Assembly (NCBI GenBank): GCA_018902385.1
Contig: JABSSW010000014.1
Coordinates: 248,001-312,000 of the forward strand
Origin: Physcia stellaris
Taxonomy: Eukaryota > Ascomycota > Lecanoromycetes > Caliciales > Physciaceae
DNA: 64,000 bases
Reading direction: 5' to 3'
The notes below the pieces were generated by a model. It ran no database searches. It was not told the origin of the DNA and was given only the letters and a program-made list of their open reading frames with translations. Position numbers and translations under genes: made by a program. Each line of letters begins with the position of its first letter. Position 1 is the first letter of the stretch. Shown in pieces: positions 43,456 through 55,299 of this stretch.

Positions 43456-46364
43456 ATGCCCTCGTTTCCCCGTAGTAGATCCAACCACCACGAACATTCA
43501 CAGGAAAGGCGGGGCTATAATGAGTACAAGCGACCCCGACTTGTCTAAATAGTCTTTGCTGATCTTGCTCCAGATACTATGACCATACCGAAACGATGCC
43601 ACGACCTTATGAGTACAATTACGATCATTACGAGCATAATGTGAGACCACAGTATCCTGTACACATCCCACGAACCCAGCCTTTACATCGATCTCACAAA
43701 TCATGGCCGCCTTCACCAAAAGCAGAAGATGAGAGAGCTTCCCTATCTCGAGAATATAAACCTCAATGGACAGATACAAGTGGTGAGGAAGCTAGGTTCC
43801 CTGGCACTGTCGATCAGCAGCCGATTATTGAGGACGTCAACCCGCGACCGAGGAGAACCGCCTCTCATAGTTCAGAAGAGAGTGATAGCGACTCCCAAAG
43901 CATCAAGACAAGATCATCAAGTGAGAGTTCCGGGCCGCGTACACCTCCAGATTCTAGTGGACGCAACGAAGACCAGCGTTACGTTTTCATACCCAAGGAG
44001 GGTATCGAGATTCCATTGACATATGACGAGCCAAGAGAACCGAGATATAGAAAGGCGAAGCCTGCCCAGACCAGATCCGACTCGTCTCGAGGCCGCAACG
44101 AAAGGCCGAGGTTAAACACCAAGCTTGAAAATAAGCACTTGGATGCTTTGCCGCCGCGCGAAAGAGCACCTTCACCCTACACATACGTCCCACAACCGAA
44201 GGCGAAAGAAGCTCATGCAACTGGTGACCGTTTGTCATCTCCAGATGTACTAAGCCCGCAGGTAGAGATACCTCACGTTACTAAGCGGGAGTCGAGTCGG
44301 AGACCCTCTGTACGGGAGTCCAGTCTAAGGCCCCAGCCTTTTGAAGAGAAAGCAGAAAAGGTCGATGACAGACCACGAAGGACATCGCACTCGGCCAGGC
44401 CACCTGCGCCCCATGATAGATTTTCCACACCCCGGTCTGGAAGGCCCGCAGCGGTTCGGAGAAGCGGATCCAGATCTAGCTACCATCATTTTTCCTCCGA
44501 TGAATCTGATGACAATCGTCGAAGAAGCTCCAAGATAAGCAATTTTCATAAAAACGGCCCTCTCCCACCTGAGATGTCTCAGAAAGCGTACATGGCTCCC
44601 GTCGACGGCCCGTATAAAATACCAGACGCGAAATCTAGTGGCCCTGGACCGGGTCCAACTCCTCCACGAACGAGATCTGCTATACCGCCACCACTATCGG
44701 CGTTGCCTGCTGGGCTAGTAGCAGCAAATACTCTGCTTTCCAGCCCGCCGTTGAGTAGTCGACGAGCTTCTCCCCGAGCCTCACCAGTAGAGTCCCCTAT
44801 CAACTCTCCGCCACACTCACCATTTGCCTCCCCTTCGATAACCCCGCCGTCAGAGCGTCACCAGGATGATCGTGCAACAAAGACGCGAGATCTGAGTGGA
44901 ATGCCCAGGAGGCCATCGCAAGCTCCGCCATCTCGTCGGTCCTCAAGCTTTTTGCAGACCGAGAGCGACCATGACAGACCATCTAGACAATATGCCCCTA
45001 AGTCACGCAGGACAACTCCACTACCATCTCAAGCGCCAGGTAGGCCTCAAATTGATGTTCGAGCACCATCACCAGCCAATCATCAGAAGTCCTTTTCACA
45101 TGGTACCGATGAGTCTATGTTCCCTAAAAGCAGACATCCGTCATTGGCACCTTTTGATATTTCATCACCTTCAAATCTGAAGCCTCCCGGGCAAGGACAA
45201 AGGCGTAGAGCTTCATCAAGTGCCGATGTTCGTCCGCAACTCACCGTGAATCCGGCAAGCGTGACGCCCTTCACGGGGTTTGACTCACCACGCCGGTCCC
45301 CTTCTTGCACACCTAGGCCTAGCTTGCCAGGTCGCGCTGTCTCGATGGGAGCAGTCCCTGTATCTTTGCCTCCTTGTCCAAGGACTAGTCCCGTGATTGG
45401 TTACGACGATTGGTATACCTTAGCGGGCGGTCCTTCGTCATTTTCGGTTTGTCCGTCATGTAGGAATGTGATGCTTGGCGCTGGCCACGAGCATCATCTA
45501 AAGCCGAAGTCTAGGCACACTGCTGAGCAACAACTACGCTGCGATATGAGCTTGCCCTGGGTAAGATCAGCATACACATCAATCATCAACCACACACGAT
45601 CGAACTTTGACGTACTATTCGTTCTAGCAGAGATACTGGATGGTAAACAACCCTGTCCTGGCAAAGTGGAGGATCACCGAGATTGGTACCGCCTTAAAGA
45701 TCCTGATAATGATCGAAGCGTACACGACTTCCAGATTTGTCCTTGCTGCGTACAACAGCTCGAGGCTGTACTCCCATCCTTACGGGGCGTCTTCCACCGC
45801 TCACGCGGTCATCATTCTACAGCCAGAGTGTGCAGCTTGCGAAGCGACAGCAAACGTTTCACCACGTATGTAGAACTGCTGGAAGAGATTGCAGCGCAAG
45901 CGGACGACTACAGGAGGCCGCCTAACATGTACCATTTCATTGAGCTTGCCAAAAAGCTGGCCGAGTTCCCCGAATGCCGCCGTGACGTTATGCTTCCTGG
46001 CCAAGAATGGTATTACATCCCCGAGCTTCGCGAATTCACCGTTTGCGAGGATTGCTACGAGGAAGTGGTGTGGCCGGCCATCAAGCGGGTCACGCCAATT
46101 GCGGAAGACTTCAATCGGCATGCCAAAGCTGTTGCTCCCTCGCACGTGGGTGTCAGTTGCCAGCTTTATTCGCCGAGGATGAGGAGGATCTTTCATGATG
46201 CCTGCCTTAGGGCTGATATGCAGCTGTTGCGGAATGCTACTTTGCAAAGGTATAATATTGAACAAGGCTTGCAGGCGAAGAAGCTCGATATCCAGCGCTG
46301 GCCGCGAGAGGAGAGGGCCAGGGAGATGGCCAGGCTGGTGGAGGAGTGGAAGCGTTGGGAATGA
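43456..46364 (+). CDS. Disordered protein with Cys-rich conserved C-terminal region, function unknown
   Basis: Two exons, 43456-43523 and 43574-46364, over a 50-bp intron with a TGCTGAT branch, giving 952 residues. The splice joins HSQERRGYNE to YYDHTETMPRPYEY in phase. Residues 1 to about 610 are low-complexity, rich in Ser, Arg, Pro and His with many RS/SR dipeptides. The last 330 residues look folded and repeat a theme: WYTLAGG...VCPSCRNVML, WYRLKDPDNDRSVHDFQICP with CCVQQL, and WYYIPELREFTVCEDCYEEV, i.e. three W-Y...C-x2-C units. This pattern suggests three related zinc-binding or disulfide modules (inference). A basic helix (RWPREERAREMARLVEEW) ends the protein. I know such proteins only as uncharacterised fungal proteins. 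Confidence 0.8.
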
Positions 46365-47026
46365 TATGACGAGATCATGATGATGAGTAACGAGGTCCGT
46401 GATGATCCCAAAAAGTAGATGTACGGTCATGATTCTAATATAATGACACATCATCATTCTACACGTACTAGTCGAATACGCCCTCAGATTTCCTTTCGCA
46501 GTTCCGTCCACCAATAATGAGACTACCAGCATCCATCCATCCATCGGTCCGTCCATATCACGATATACCTTCCCCTTATCCCATACCTTTTTCCCACTTC
46601 ACTCCCTTCCATCAACCGCTCAAACCACGCTGTCCCTCCCTCCCCCTCCCTCCCATCCATACCTTTCAGAAGAATTATTTGATATCTACATATACGAGAA
46701 TGTTATGAGAGCGTTATGAGATTTCTGAATTTATAGTGGGCTAAATGCGTAAACATTTCGAAAACTAAATCATTTTCCCATGAAATGATGTTTTCGGGGG
46801 AGAGTTCATAGTCTGTCTCGGCTAATTCCTGGAATGGGGTGTAATGCCAGAGCACGGGATATTAGAAAGCTTTTAAGGACCCTCAATAACATACTTTCAA
46901 CATTCGCCATAACGAAAACATCCTGGTTTGAAAAGGAGGCACAAGAACATGTGTGAAAGAGCTTCACAATCCTTGAACTGCAGAGTGGAAAAACGAGAAG
47001 GGGTTTGTCAGCCCACGATGCGCTCA
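46365..47026. other. Convergent intergenic region, no gene seen
   Basis: Two genes converge here. Contains a CCATCCATCC microrepeat at 46530-46550 and a C-rich tract at 46560-46650. No coding signal. Confidence 0.5.
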
Positions 47027-48035
47027 TCAAAGTCGCGCTTTCTCTTCTACAGCGGGAACGCTCTTGAATAGATGATCCAACACTCCGAAAATCTTTCCCT
47101 CTTCGTCCACGAACTCCACCTGATGGCTGTAAAACGGTCCCCAAACCTTCTTTGCTCGGAGCTCGATCATCTCCCCGGCAACGACCATTCGCTGGCACCT
47201 AATCCGAGTCCTCATATCACACCATAGCTTCCCTGGGATATCTTCCAACATCTTCCTGCAGAGCATCAACCCGTTCGACATCAGCATAGCGATGGGCGCC
47301 GCAGATACGACGGAAAAATGTCCCGCCATATTGCGTCTATTGTGCAGCGACATGATCGCCGTGGCCTGTTCCGACGAATGCATCTTCACCATGCGTAATT
47401 GGATTGGGTCCTCATACGGCGACGGCTCGCCCGCTTGCCACGGCGTCCCAAAGACGTGCTCCTGCGGCACCGGATTCACAATCATGAGCAGCATGGGTTC
47501 GGTCACGACCGCGTACGCGATCGTGAGCTTGGCTACGAGACTCCCATCGGGATTGAGTGCCGCGATCTCGCACTTTACTCGTCGCTTCTCCCACGCTGCG
47601 GATATTATTCTTGCTTCGCCGCGGAGCTCTGGAGATGAGGGAGTACGCCCCAGCTCTCCTGTCCCGTCGAGGGCGAGGTAGTAGTGCTTTTCTTTGACGG
47701 GGTTGGAGAACGCTGCGGCTACGCTGCCGAGGATGGCGGCGTGTCTTGCGATCTCGGAGGCACACCAGGAAGTGGCGGACTTTGGTCCTACGGGTTGTTC
47801 GCGTCGGAAGTAGCCCACTATAGTCGGACTATCTTCCGTAGACTCCGGGTTCCGAACGCTGAGATTGTATAGGGCAAAATATGGAGGCGTTACGTCGATG
47901 TAGGGAATGGCTGTAGGATTTGTTGCGCAGTCAGCATTGCTGGAAAAAGCAGGAGAGTCCCCGATGTGACCCACCGTTCATGTGGATAATATTCTCGTCC
48001 GTCCTGTCTGAGACGGGAGCTTTCGAGGTATGCAT
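47027..48035 (-). CDS. Uncharacterised fungal protein, possible hotdog-fold enzyme
   Basis: Two exons, 48035-47975 and 47910-47027, over a 64-bp intron, giving 314 residues. The splice gives IIHMN|AIPYIDVTPPYFALYNL. The middle and end read as a folded domain: ATSWCASEIARHAAILGSVA, KHYYLALDGTGELG, NRRNMAGHFSVVSAAPIAML, ELRAKKVWGPFYSHQVEFVD and GVLDHLFKSVP. The paired segments around RHAAILGS and GHFSVVSAAPIAML, each followed by strand-rich text, recall double-hotdog thioesterase/dehydratase proteins, but no catalytic signature is certain. No signal peptide; a terminal ARL could act as a weak peroxisomal-type tail (inference). Function unknown. Confidence 0.7.
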
Positions 48036-49021
48036 ATTGTGGAGGGAAGGTGGTGGAATGACGCTATAAATCTCGAAGCAGGACGATTTCGCAGCGCAAA
48101 GAAAGATGACAACACCGACTTTTGTTGGAGAGGAGCAAAGCTCTACTTGACTGGAACGCTTGATTGAAAGAGATCAAAGACTGTGGGAGAGTGTCCAATG
48201 TAGCTGGGTTGGGAGACTGATGCATATCTTGCATCGGCCCGAAAGCATCATGCTCACTCGGTAGACGCATTACCTAGACGCAATCCTTTCTGGATCAAAG
48301 TTAGACAACAGTACTGCCAAAGGTGCAATTACGCGGCCTTGAGAGTCTCGGCTGTAGTGGAAAGTGCAGTCGTCAATATGGCTTGCATGGCAGATCAGTG
48401 GATCTCCTTGCATCTTAGGGAGTCAAATGACAAGTTCAGACGACTCCCTGCTTCTGTAATCCGATGGTCGAGATCGACACCACGATTGAAATATTGCAGC
48501 GACCCTACGTCTTTATTTTTATTTTCTGGGGAGGGGCCGAGGTATCACGACTTTCCATTGGTCTGATTTGTCGACTTCAATGTGATGTTCGATCACAGAG
48601 AAACTCAGATCTAAAGCATGGACTAAGAATGCACCAAAATAGTACAATATAGTACGATCATGTCGAGCAAGTCAGAATCCAATGGATGTGAGACAGTCAT
48701 AACACTTCCTGCACGAGACTTGCAATGAGCCAGACGACAGCAACGTTGATTGGTACTCGGTCGAGCAACACCGAAGAAATCCGACTTGCGCCAGATTTCA
48801 AGAAGCATACTCTAGTGGTATCGCCAGGTACATGCAGTCACTCTCAAAGAAAACTGATACAAATGTTCGCCGACTCCCCTGCTTTACAATCCTCTTGAGA
48901 TATTCTTCATAAGACTCCATAACTACAACAGTGAATCTTAACAGTTAGCGAGAAATACATTTGTACATCACTCATCTTACTTTCAAAGTATCAATCTCGT
49001 CCAAAGAGAGTCGCCGCAAAC
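48036..49021. other. Intergenic, no gene seen
   Basis: Divergent promoter region between the preceding minus-strand gene and the small secreted-protein gene. No repeats or conserved coding stretch recognised. Confidence 0.45.
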
Positions 49022-49451
49022 ATGAAACTTCAGCTGCTTGCCGTCGTTACGATTGTGACCACTGTCATCGCTCTACCGACACAAGAAGTCATCAATACGT
49101 ACGACAACGGGGAAGTTGAAGATTGTGATAGCACCACTCTTGGCCAAAGATGCCTGTTCCGGAGGGTCGGCGATGGGACAGTCCTTTCTGGCATCTGTAA
49201 GGATGTAAGTTTCACCTGCCGCTGAATAATGTCTTTGATGCTGTGCTGTCGGTGACTGACCCTGTCTCCTGCAAATAGCTTGGTCCAATTGGAATTATTG
49301 TGAGTCTCATCTGCTACCAAGTTCAGACCTCGAACGGCAAATGTTCGTTTTGCTGATGACTCACCTTGTCCATTGCAAATAGTGTGACCCTGGTGTACCT
49401 GATTTCCGTCTACTCTGCTCTTACAGCAATGGCCATGTCGGTTGGGACTGA
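49022..49451 (+). CDS. Small secreted protein with a 21-nt exon
   Basis: Three exons: 49022-49204, 49279-49299 and 49383-49451, giving 90 residues. All joins are in phase 0 with GTAAGT or GTGAGT donors and CAAATAG acceptors. A signal peptide covers about residues 1-18 (MKLQLLAVVTIVTTVIAL). The mature part carries five cysteines (EDCDS, QRCLF, GICKD, IICDP, LLCSY) and ends VGWD. The middle exon encodes just LGPIGII and, if skipped, would leave the frame intact. The shortness, secretion signal and cysteines suit an effector-like or antimicrobial-type peptide; the family is not recognised. Without splicing the frame would stop soon after residue 61 (KDVSFTCR), so expression data would decide between a 67- and a 90-residue product. 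Confidence 0.65.
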
Positions 49452-50545
49452 CGGGTTGGGCAAGATGGGATCTGAGAAGTTGGGTCATTGCGGTCATCAT
49501 GCTCATTTTTCCAGTGGCGTGCTTTCCAGTATACATACGCACATCCTTTAAGCTCGGACTAGAGGAGGTTGATGTAATAAATTGGGGCCAGCGAAGTGAT
49601 TGACTTATATTCGTATTGTGTTTGATCACAGGGAAACTGAAATCTAGAAAATGTGGATGTATTCAAAATGAGTCAAGTCTGACACTCAATTGTACGAGCC
49701 TACCTGATCTGAACGAGTGGCCAGTGCCCACTAAGCTGGATCTACGATACGAGTGACAACTGACAAGGTACTTGATGCAAGCTTAATTTCGGGCTGTAGC
49801 TCCCGATCCCTTCCGCTAGTTCTAGTCTTCATCAGGTAAGTCTACCCGTACGAGTTACCTGATTGGGATCAGCTGCCGGGAAGCGCAAATGCGTCTTTGG
49901 GCTGTTTACCTCTTACAGTCAGACGAGCAGCTCCGAAGATCACAGCCGTTGAATGTCCTGGATTGTGCATTCACGAAACGCATGGTTTCCTCATATAGCC
50001 AAGACCAACAACCAAGCGGCTGGGGATTTCAGTTTCCAGCCCCAGATTTGCGTACCACGCTTCATTTAGATTGTAACTGAGCTCCCACGTTACTGGGAAT
50101 AAGCCTTATCTAGCCGACGGCTAGAAGCCTCCTGCGTTAACGCTTTAGAGATTCTGCATCTGACGGGACCTCATTGTCGTGTCAGGGCATGATAGTCCAC
50201 CTCTCCGGTCCATTATAAGACCGCCCCTTCGCTCACTTCCGAGTACTACTACAGGTATACCCTGTCTCTGATATGAATAGGATCTCGAGAATTAACAGTT
50301 TGTTCAACACCATAATGAGATTACTGAGGCAGTATAGTCGCAGCGAATACCCTCTGAACCCTTCGAAATCTAGCTTCTCGACTCTCGGCCAGCACTATCT
50401 TACACAAATGTTGCCATCCACCATGTGTCAGCCACTATCAGGCTTTCAGAACTCAATCTAGCCGCGATGTACCCTCGCCCTCCTTTGCAACTGGAGCTCT
50501 CAAAACACTTTCTCCATGGACGGAAAAGAAGTATCTTGATTTTTG
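49452..50545. other. Convergent intergenic region, no gene seen
   Basis: About 1.1 kb between two 3' ends. Short frames at 49889-50080 and 50273-50461 have no recognisable features. Confidence 0.45.
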
Positions 50546-52090
50546 TTACAGCTTTGGTGTGGCTCCAAGAAATAGAAAACTGGGGATAGCCGTGAGCGCA
50601 CATAACAAACCTGCGCCCAGCGTCGACGAGCTCCAGTCGACAACATCGTTCAACACTCCCAACAATGGACCGCAAAGACTCCCACTTGCACATGCGATGG
50701 CCATCAAAGCATAAGCCTGTGCTAATGGCTTTTGTGGCTTTTGCGTGCCATGGTGTATTTCGGCTGCATTCTCATCCACCAAATATGCAACGTCCAGGAA
50801 GACCGAAGTCAAAATGAGGTTTAGACAAACGCCGATGAGGAACAACAGAACGCAGAGCAATGCCACTTGATCGAATTTCGGTTGAGCCATTATGCGTAAT
50901 GATACGAGCAAAGGCGAAATACTCGCAAACCCCAAGACAACCAGACTCCTTGGTCCATACTTGTCTCCAAGATAGTCAGCCGCCAGCCCACCGAATGAAG
51001 GTAAAGCAAGCATCAAAAGCATAAGTGCAACTTCTTTTGAAGTGTAGCCGAAGACGGCTTTTAGTTGTAATGGCATAACAGACTCCAGTCCACACAGAAT
51101 GACATTGTATGTGAAGTCCACGAGGAGACACACTTGCATGCGAGGCATTGAAAGTAGCTCGACCATCGGCGAATGTTGGCGCCTACCCAATGGGACTTCT
51201 GACAACGACTCCTCGATGGTGTCCGGAGCACGTGTCACGGACGAAGTTACAGAAATTCCGGTATCAGTGACGCTACCTGGATTGTTCAGGACAGCGCCGT
51301 AAGCTGCATGCGATGAGGATAGACTGGATGCTTCCTCAATGCTCTCACTCTGTGGATACTCAACGTTCCGCTGGTTTCCGAATTTGGGCTGGTGGTTGTG
51401 GTTAAGTGGTTCAAGGTAGTCCTCGTGATTCCGCTCCAGCATCAAGAGTCTGAAAGTCAAATCGAGCGCGATTAAAATATATGCAGACAACAAAACGGAT
51501 TGGTATCCATAAAGTTGATAAAGCAGGCCGCCAAGTACTGGACCGGAGATGGTGCCTAGCGCCATTGACATGTCAAGGACACCCATGACAAGCCCCATGC
51601 CTTGATCGCTGAAGGCATCTGCGAGTATTGCAGTCCCGACAGAAGTGACACTGGCTGCTGAGGCTCCTTGGATGAATCGTCCGATCATGAGGATGGTCAT
51701 TGAATGGCCAATGGAGAAGGCCACCATCGACGCTGTTAGAACCATCAGGCCGCCGGAGAAGACCCTGCGTCGCGAGCCAGCTCGTTCAGCCAGGTACCCC
51801 GTGACAGGTGCTCCTATTATCGCGCCAGTACCGTAGGCAGCAAGGACAATGCTCGTCCATTGTTGTAAATCCTGTTCTAGTATGTGGGTGATTTCGCTCA
51901 AAGCGAATGGCAGCACTGGGATGACGAGACCTTGATAATGAAATTCCTCTTAGTATGTTCCAAAACTATACATGTCTCTAAAGGTCTTACCATAAGTATA
52001 AGTGTCGGTGAAAATGGCGAGACTGACGACTGTGCAGATCCAAGTCTTTGATGACCTGAATTCACGGTAAGGAGATCTCATTCCGTCCAT
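50546..52090 (-). CDS. Major facilitator superfamily transporter (DHA1-like)
   Basis: Two exons, 52090-51991 and 51930-50546, over a 60-bp intron, giving 494 residues. The splice completes the first membrane helix (VSLAIFTDTYTYG|LVIPVLPFAL). The MFS motif between helices 2 and 3 is GYLAERAGSRRR; IGRFIQGASAASVTSVGTA and SGPVLGGLLYQLYG are typical of proton-driven drug/amine antiporters related to vesicular amine transporters. A long polar loop (about residues 215-290) separates the two six-helix halves, and ADYLGDKYGPR repeats the loop motif in the second half. Substrate unknown. It lies about 200 bp downstream of, and on the same strand as, the ATP-grasp gene. Confidence 0.9.
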
Positions 52091-52288
52091 TGCAATGTAA
52101 GTACGTTTACATGTAGAGATTCTAATGCCTTTTCTCCCTCAAATCCCCCTTGAATTTACGTACGTCATCCGAGTGATCCCTTGTTGCTCGGACTCAATTT
52201 TGGACAGTGCTCACTCGTAGCGCCTACGGCCTACTATCCTATGTCCGATACGAGAGTATCCGAAAAAGGCCTCGACCAACGAACGGTC

Positions 52289-53539
52289 TCAGCCGAGGGC
52301 ATTATCAACCTTCGGGGCTCGCTTAATCGATATTCTCTTCGCTGCACTATCGATGATCTGTTTTATCAGATCTTCATAGGGACACCCACGGTTTTTAGCA
52401 AGAATAGGGTAATGCGACGCATCTCGACGAAGCCCTGGTCTCGGATTAATCTGGCCACTACCTGTCAGTGGTTTGAGCAGCTCTCAGCCGGAACTTTGAT
52501 TTCCATTCGCCTTACCTCGATTATGTGCGGAATGGCGCTCGATCCTTTCTTGTCTGATCTTACGTCGATTCTCCCATAGTCACGGCAGCCAACAGCAGTG
52601 TAAGCTTGAAGTGCTCTTGCACACGCTAGCTGAACTTCAGGATCGCAGTCCATCTCTGGCGTGGTTTCTTCCACGTACACCCCATTGAGGTGCTTGCTAA
52701 CGTTTTTCAGCCCAACCATCCAAAAATCAATGTCTTGCGTACTCTGTGTGGCTCCAACGTCTTTATATTGTCCACGGAAATGGAATTCAAGAACGCCGAC
52801 AACTCGAGCACGCGATCCTGTTCCTACTATACCTACGGTGAATTCTCGTCCTGCAAGGTACGACTCTACAAGGACATCTTGATCCGGATACCGCATGCTA
52901 AGCAATGACACCGTTGGCTCAAGCTCGGATTGCTGTTTGACCTTGGAGCAAGCATATATTCCTTTCGACGTGCCTTCCGCGACTGGTTTGGCAAAGAGAG
53001 GATAGGTCTTCAGAGCTTCCGTATGGGATGATGAGTTCTTTACCTTCAGAATCTTATCACACCTGCCGGATTCTGTCCAGTTGCGTACGTTGGGTATCAG
53101 GCACCATGGCGCCGTTGGAATTGCGAAATGGTCCAATGACAGCTAGGAGCGTCAGCATAGACGAGCAGCAAGACAGGCAAGTTCATACTTTCGTCTTGGC
53201 TTTGTCATGACACAGGACTGTTGAAGCTGCATCTGCCCCAATAAAGGGAATCTCATAAGCCTCGAGCAGGGCTGGTACTTGAGCCTCTCGAGCCAAACCG
53301 TACAGACCTTCCGAAGTGCTGAAAACCAGATCCCATGTTTGGTGACTGCCTTTGGCAAGACATGCCACAAGATCTTTGATATCGCCTACCTGGACTACGG
53401 TATGACCAAGAAATTGTATGGTCGAGTTGAGTTCGTCAATTGTTTCATCCTCCTCGAGCTCTAAGCATTCCTCTTCGGAAAAGCCCCGGGCCAGATAGGC
53501 ACTCTTGCGTTCGTAGACGAGCGCGATTGTGTACGACAT
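52289..53539 (-). CDS. D-alanine-D-alanine ligase-like ATP-grasp protein
   Basis: Three exons: 53539-53189, 53142-52516 and 52450-52289 (introns of 47 and 65 bp), giving 379 residues. The N-terminal domain has the Ddl-type layout MSYTIALVYERKSAYLARG ... VFSTSEGLYGLAREAQVPAL LEAYEIPFIGADAASTVLCHDKAKTK. The ATP-grasp fold follows: PLFAKPVAEGTSKGI (ATP-binding Lys and Gly/Ser loop), VLVESYLAGREFTVGIVG, CRDYGRIDVR, and the metal-binding E-x-N in IIE|INPRPGL across the last splice. Fungi lack peptidoglycan, so cell-wall D-Ala-D-Ala synthesis is unlikely; joining another pair of amino acids or a related acid-amine ligation is the reasonable guess (inference). Similar Ddl-like genes are known in filamentous fungi and presumably came from bacteria long ago. 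Confidence 0.85.
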
Positions 53540-54146
53540 TGCCTTTTGGAGCTGGGAGGCGAACTGAGTCTTGTGAGGAGGGGCAGGCTTGGAATTGGAT
53601 GAAAGTGAAGCAAGGACTAATCTTCTACTGGGTGGGTCTTGTACTATCCTGCCAGTTTGAGCTCGGACCGGGTATTAGGTTGGGGCATTTTCCCCCTGCA
53701 TAACTCCGGGGAAGACCGGCATTCCCCGTCAAACGAAATCGGAGTTGAAACATAGAACATACTGTTGTGTGACCGGAGGCTTCCCCGCGTTTACACCAAA
53801 GTAGGTAACACCGAGGGGCTTCGTCTCACTCGATTTCATTTCCAACTGTGACTACTACGCTCACTTTCAGAGCTATACAGCCAAACCTGTTCTCTCTGGG
53901 ACAAACGAATGGGAATGAAGAGGACTCTACTGATCTAGGGTGCCTCACGGCGAAGTCCTGTGAGAATACGTGATGCTCTCGCTCGAGCAACACGATTACT
54001 CAACAAGATCGCATTGTTTTGAACAATAGATGACATGAAGACAAAGAACAAACAACCCTTACCTGACTCCTTACCCATTCAATGCCGTACCGCGTATCAT
54101 CAATCGTTAATTATGTCCGATTCCGTTCATTCCTTCCCCCACAGTA
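53540..54146. other. Intergenic, promoter side of the ATP-grasp gene
   Basis: No gene seen. GGGGAAG/CTTCCCC-like words recur near 53700-53790 (CCGGGGAAGACC, CTTCCCCGCG). Confidence 0.45.
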
Positions 54147-54781
54147 TCACGATCTCTTGTTTTGTACTTGCACTCCAAGCCTCCGTAGCTCCAACGCCCC
54201 ACCAGCCAGTGCCAGAGCCCATAAGCCCATAAACACCCATTTCTGAGGAAAGTCGCTGTTGTGTCTGTGTCTGAACTCTGGGTCCACGGCCCTAACAGAC
54301 AAGGATTAGCATCTTAAGCAACCAACCGAGCGTAGAGAGACGAGACGACAACCGACTATCATCCGAAACAGAAATCCCCCCCCCCACCCAAAACCGACTC
54401 CAGATTCAACCAAACTCGACCAAGTACTCCCACCTTCGAACGAGACAGATACAGGAGCAGCAAACAAACTCACAGCGTCCCCGGATACAAAACAGCACTG
54501 AACGCAGTCACCCAATACAGACTCCCCATCAGCATCGCGGTCACCGTTCCCTGCTTCTCACACTCCTTAGTACTATACGATCGCCACGTGTAATACAGCG
54601 TGAGCAGGCCGAGGGCGGCGCCCATGGACATGGTCTGCCCGTTGTGGAAGCGGGCGTGCGGCGGCCAGCGCGGGTTTAGCAGGTGGGTCGAGCTCCAGTC
54701 GGCGAGGTAGGTGCCTGCTATTTGGCTGATGGAGGAGAGGGTTAGGAGGGCGCGGCCGGGGGTGGGGATGGGGAGGGACAT
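54147..54781 (-). CDS. Small multi-pass membrane protein (resembles DUF6640)
   Basis: Two exons, 54781-54474 and 54291-54147, over a long 182-bp intron, giving 150 residues. Four hydrophobic segments: the N-terminal SISQIAGTYLADW region, SMGAALGLLTLYYTW, AMLMGSLYWVTAFSAVLYPG and FMGLWALALAGGALELRR. Conserved-looking motifs are WSSTHLLNPRWPPHARFHNG near the start and YPGTL|AVDPEFRHRHNSDFPQK at the splice. The pattern HLLNPRWPPHARFH...YPGT..VDPEF is shared by a family of fungal membrane proteins of unknown role, to my memory DUF6640. It is divergent from the next gene, with 518 bp between starts. Confidence 0.75.
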
Positions 54782-55299
54782 GGTTGGTGGTGGTCTGGGA
54801 GATCGAGATCTGGTCAGCTGTTGTTGGGGATGTTGGGGACCCTAACCCCGGAAGCTGATTGATGCTAGGGTTGAGTTCATTAAGCTAGGGTTCGTATATG
54901 GAGATTCTGGGACACTCACTCGACTCAGAAGCGGGTTAATATCGTTACTACCTTATCGACTGCTGTACTAATACTACCGCTACCCTACAAAACATTCTTT
55001 GGAAAGAGTGAGAGGCCGAGGGGCCGATGTCCAGGCTTGAAGGGCGAGTTTTCTTCGGGCACAAACAAATGGACGCACAATCCCGACACTTTTTCTCCTG
55101 TCCTTGGCTTTCACGGTGGGCTGTGCAATACCGCAAATCGGATAGCTGCAGCTTTTTCGAGGTCATCTTGAAAAAAGTGGAGTGCGCCTCGTAGCCTTCG
55201 ACTATATAATGTAGATCGTTTCGGACTATCTGGGGTCTGTTTTTATATATCTTACCCTTTATTCGCCCAGATCTCCTTCGCTGCCTACTATTTCTCAAG
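54782..55299. promoter_or_regulatory. Divergent promoter region
   Basis: Lies between two start codons pointing apart. A CT-rich leader with TTTTTATATATCTTACCC occurs just before the plus-strand gene. No repeats. Confidence 0.4.

Noticed and set aside
45801-46556. 251-residue minus-strand frame
   Set aside because: Antisense to the conserved C-terminal region of the 952-residue protein, whose cysteine pattern is clearly the real coding sense.
52181-52579. Plus-strand frame opposite the end of the ATP-grasp gene
   Set aside because: Antisense to exons whose ATP-grasp motifs and splice sites are clear; no features of its own.
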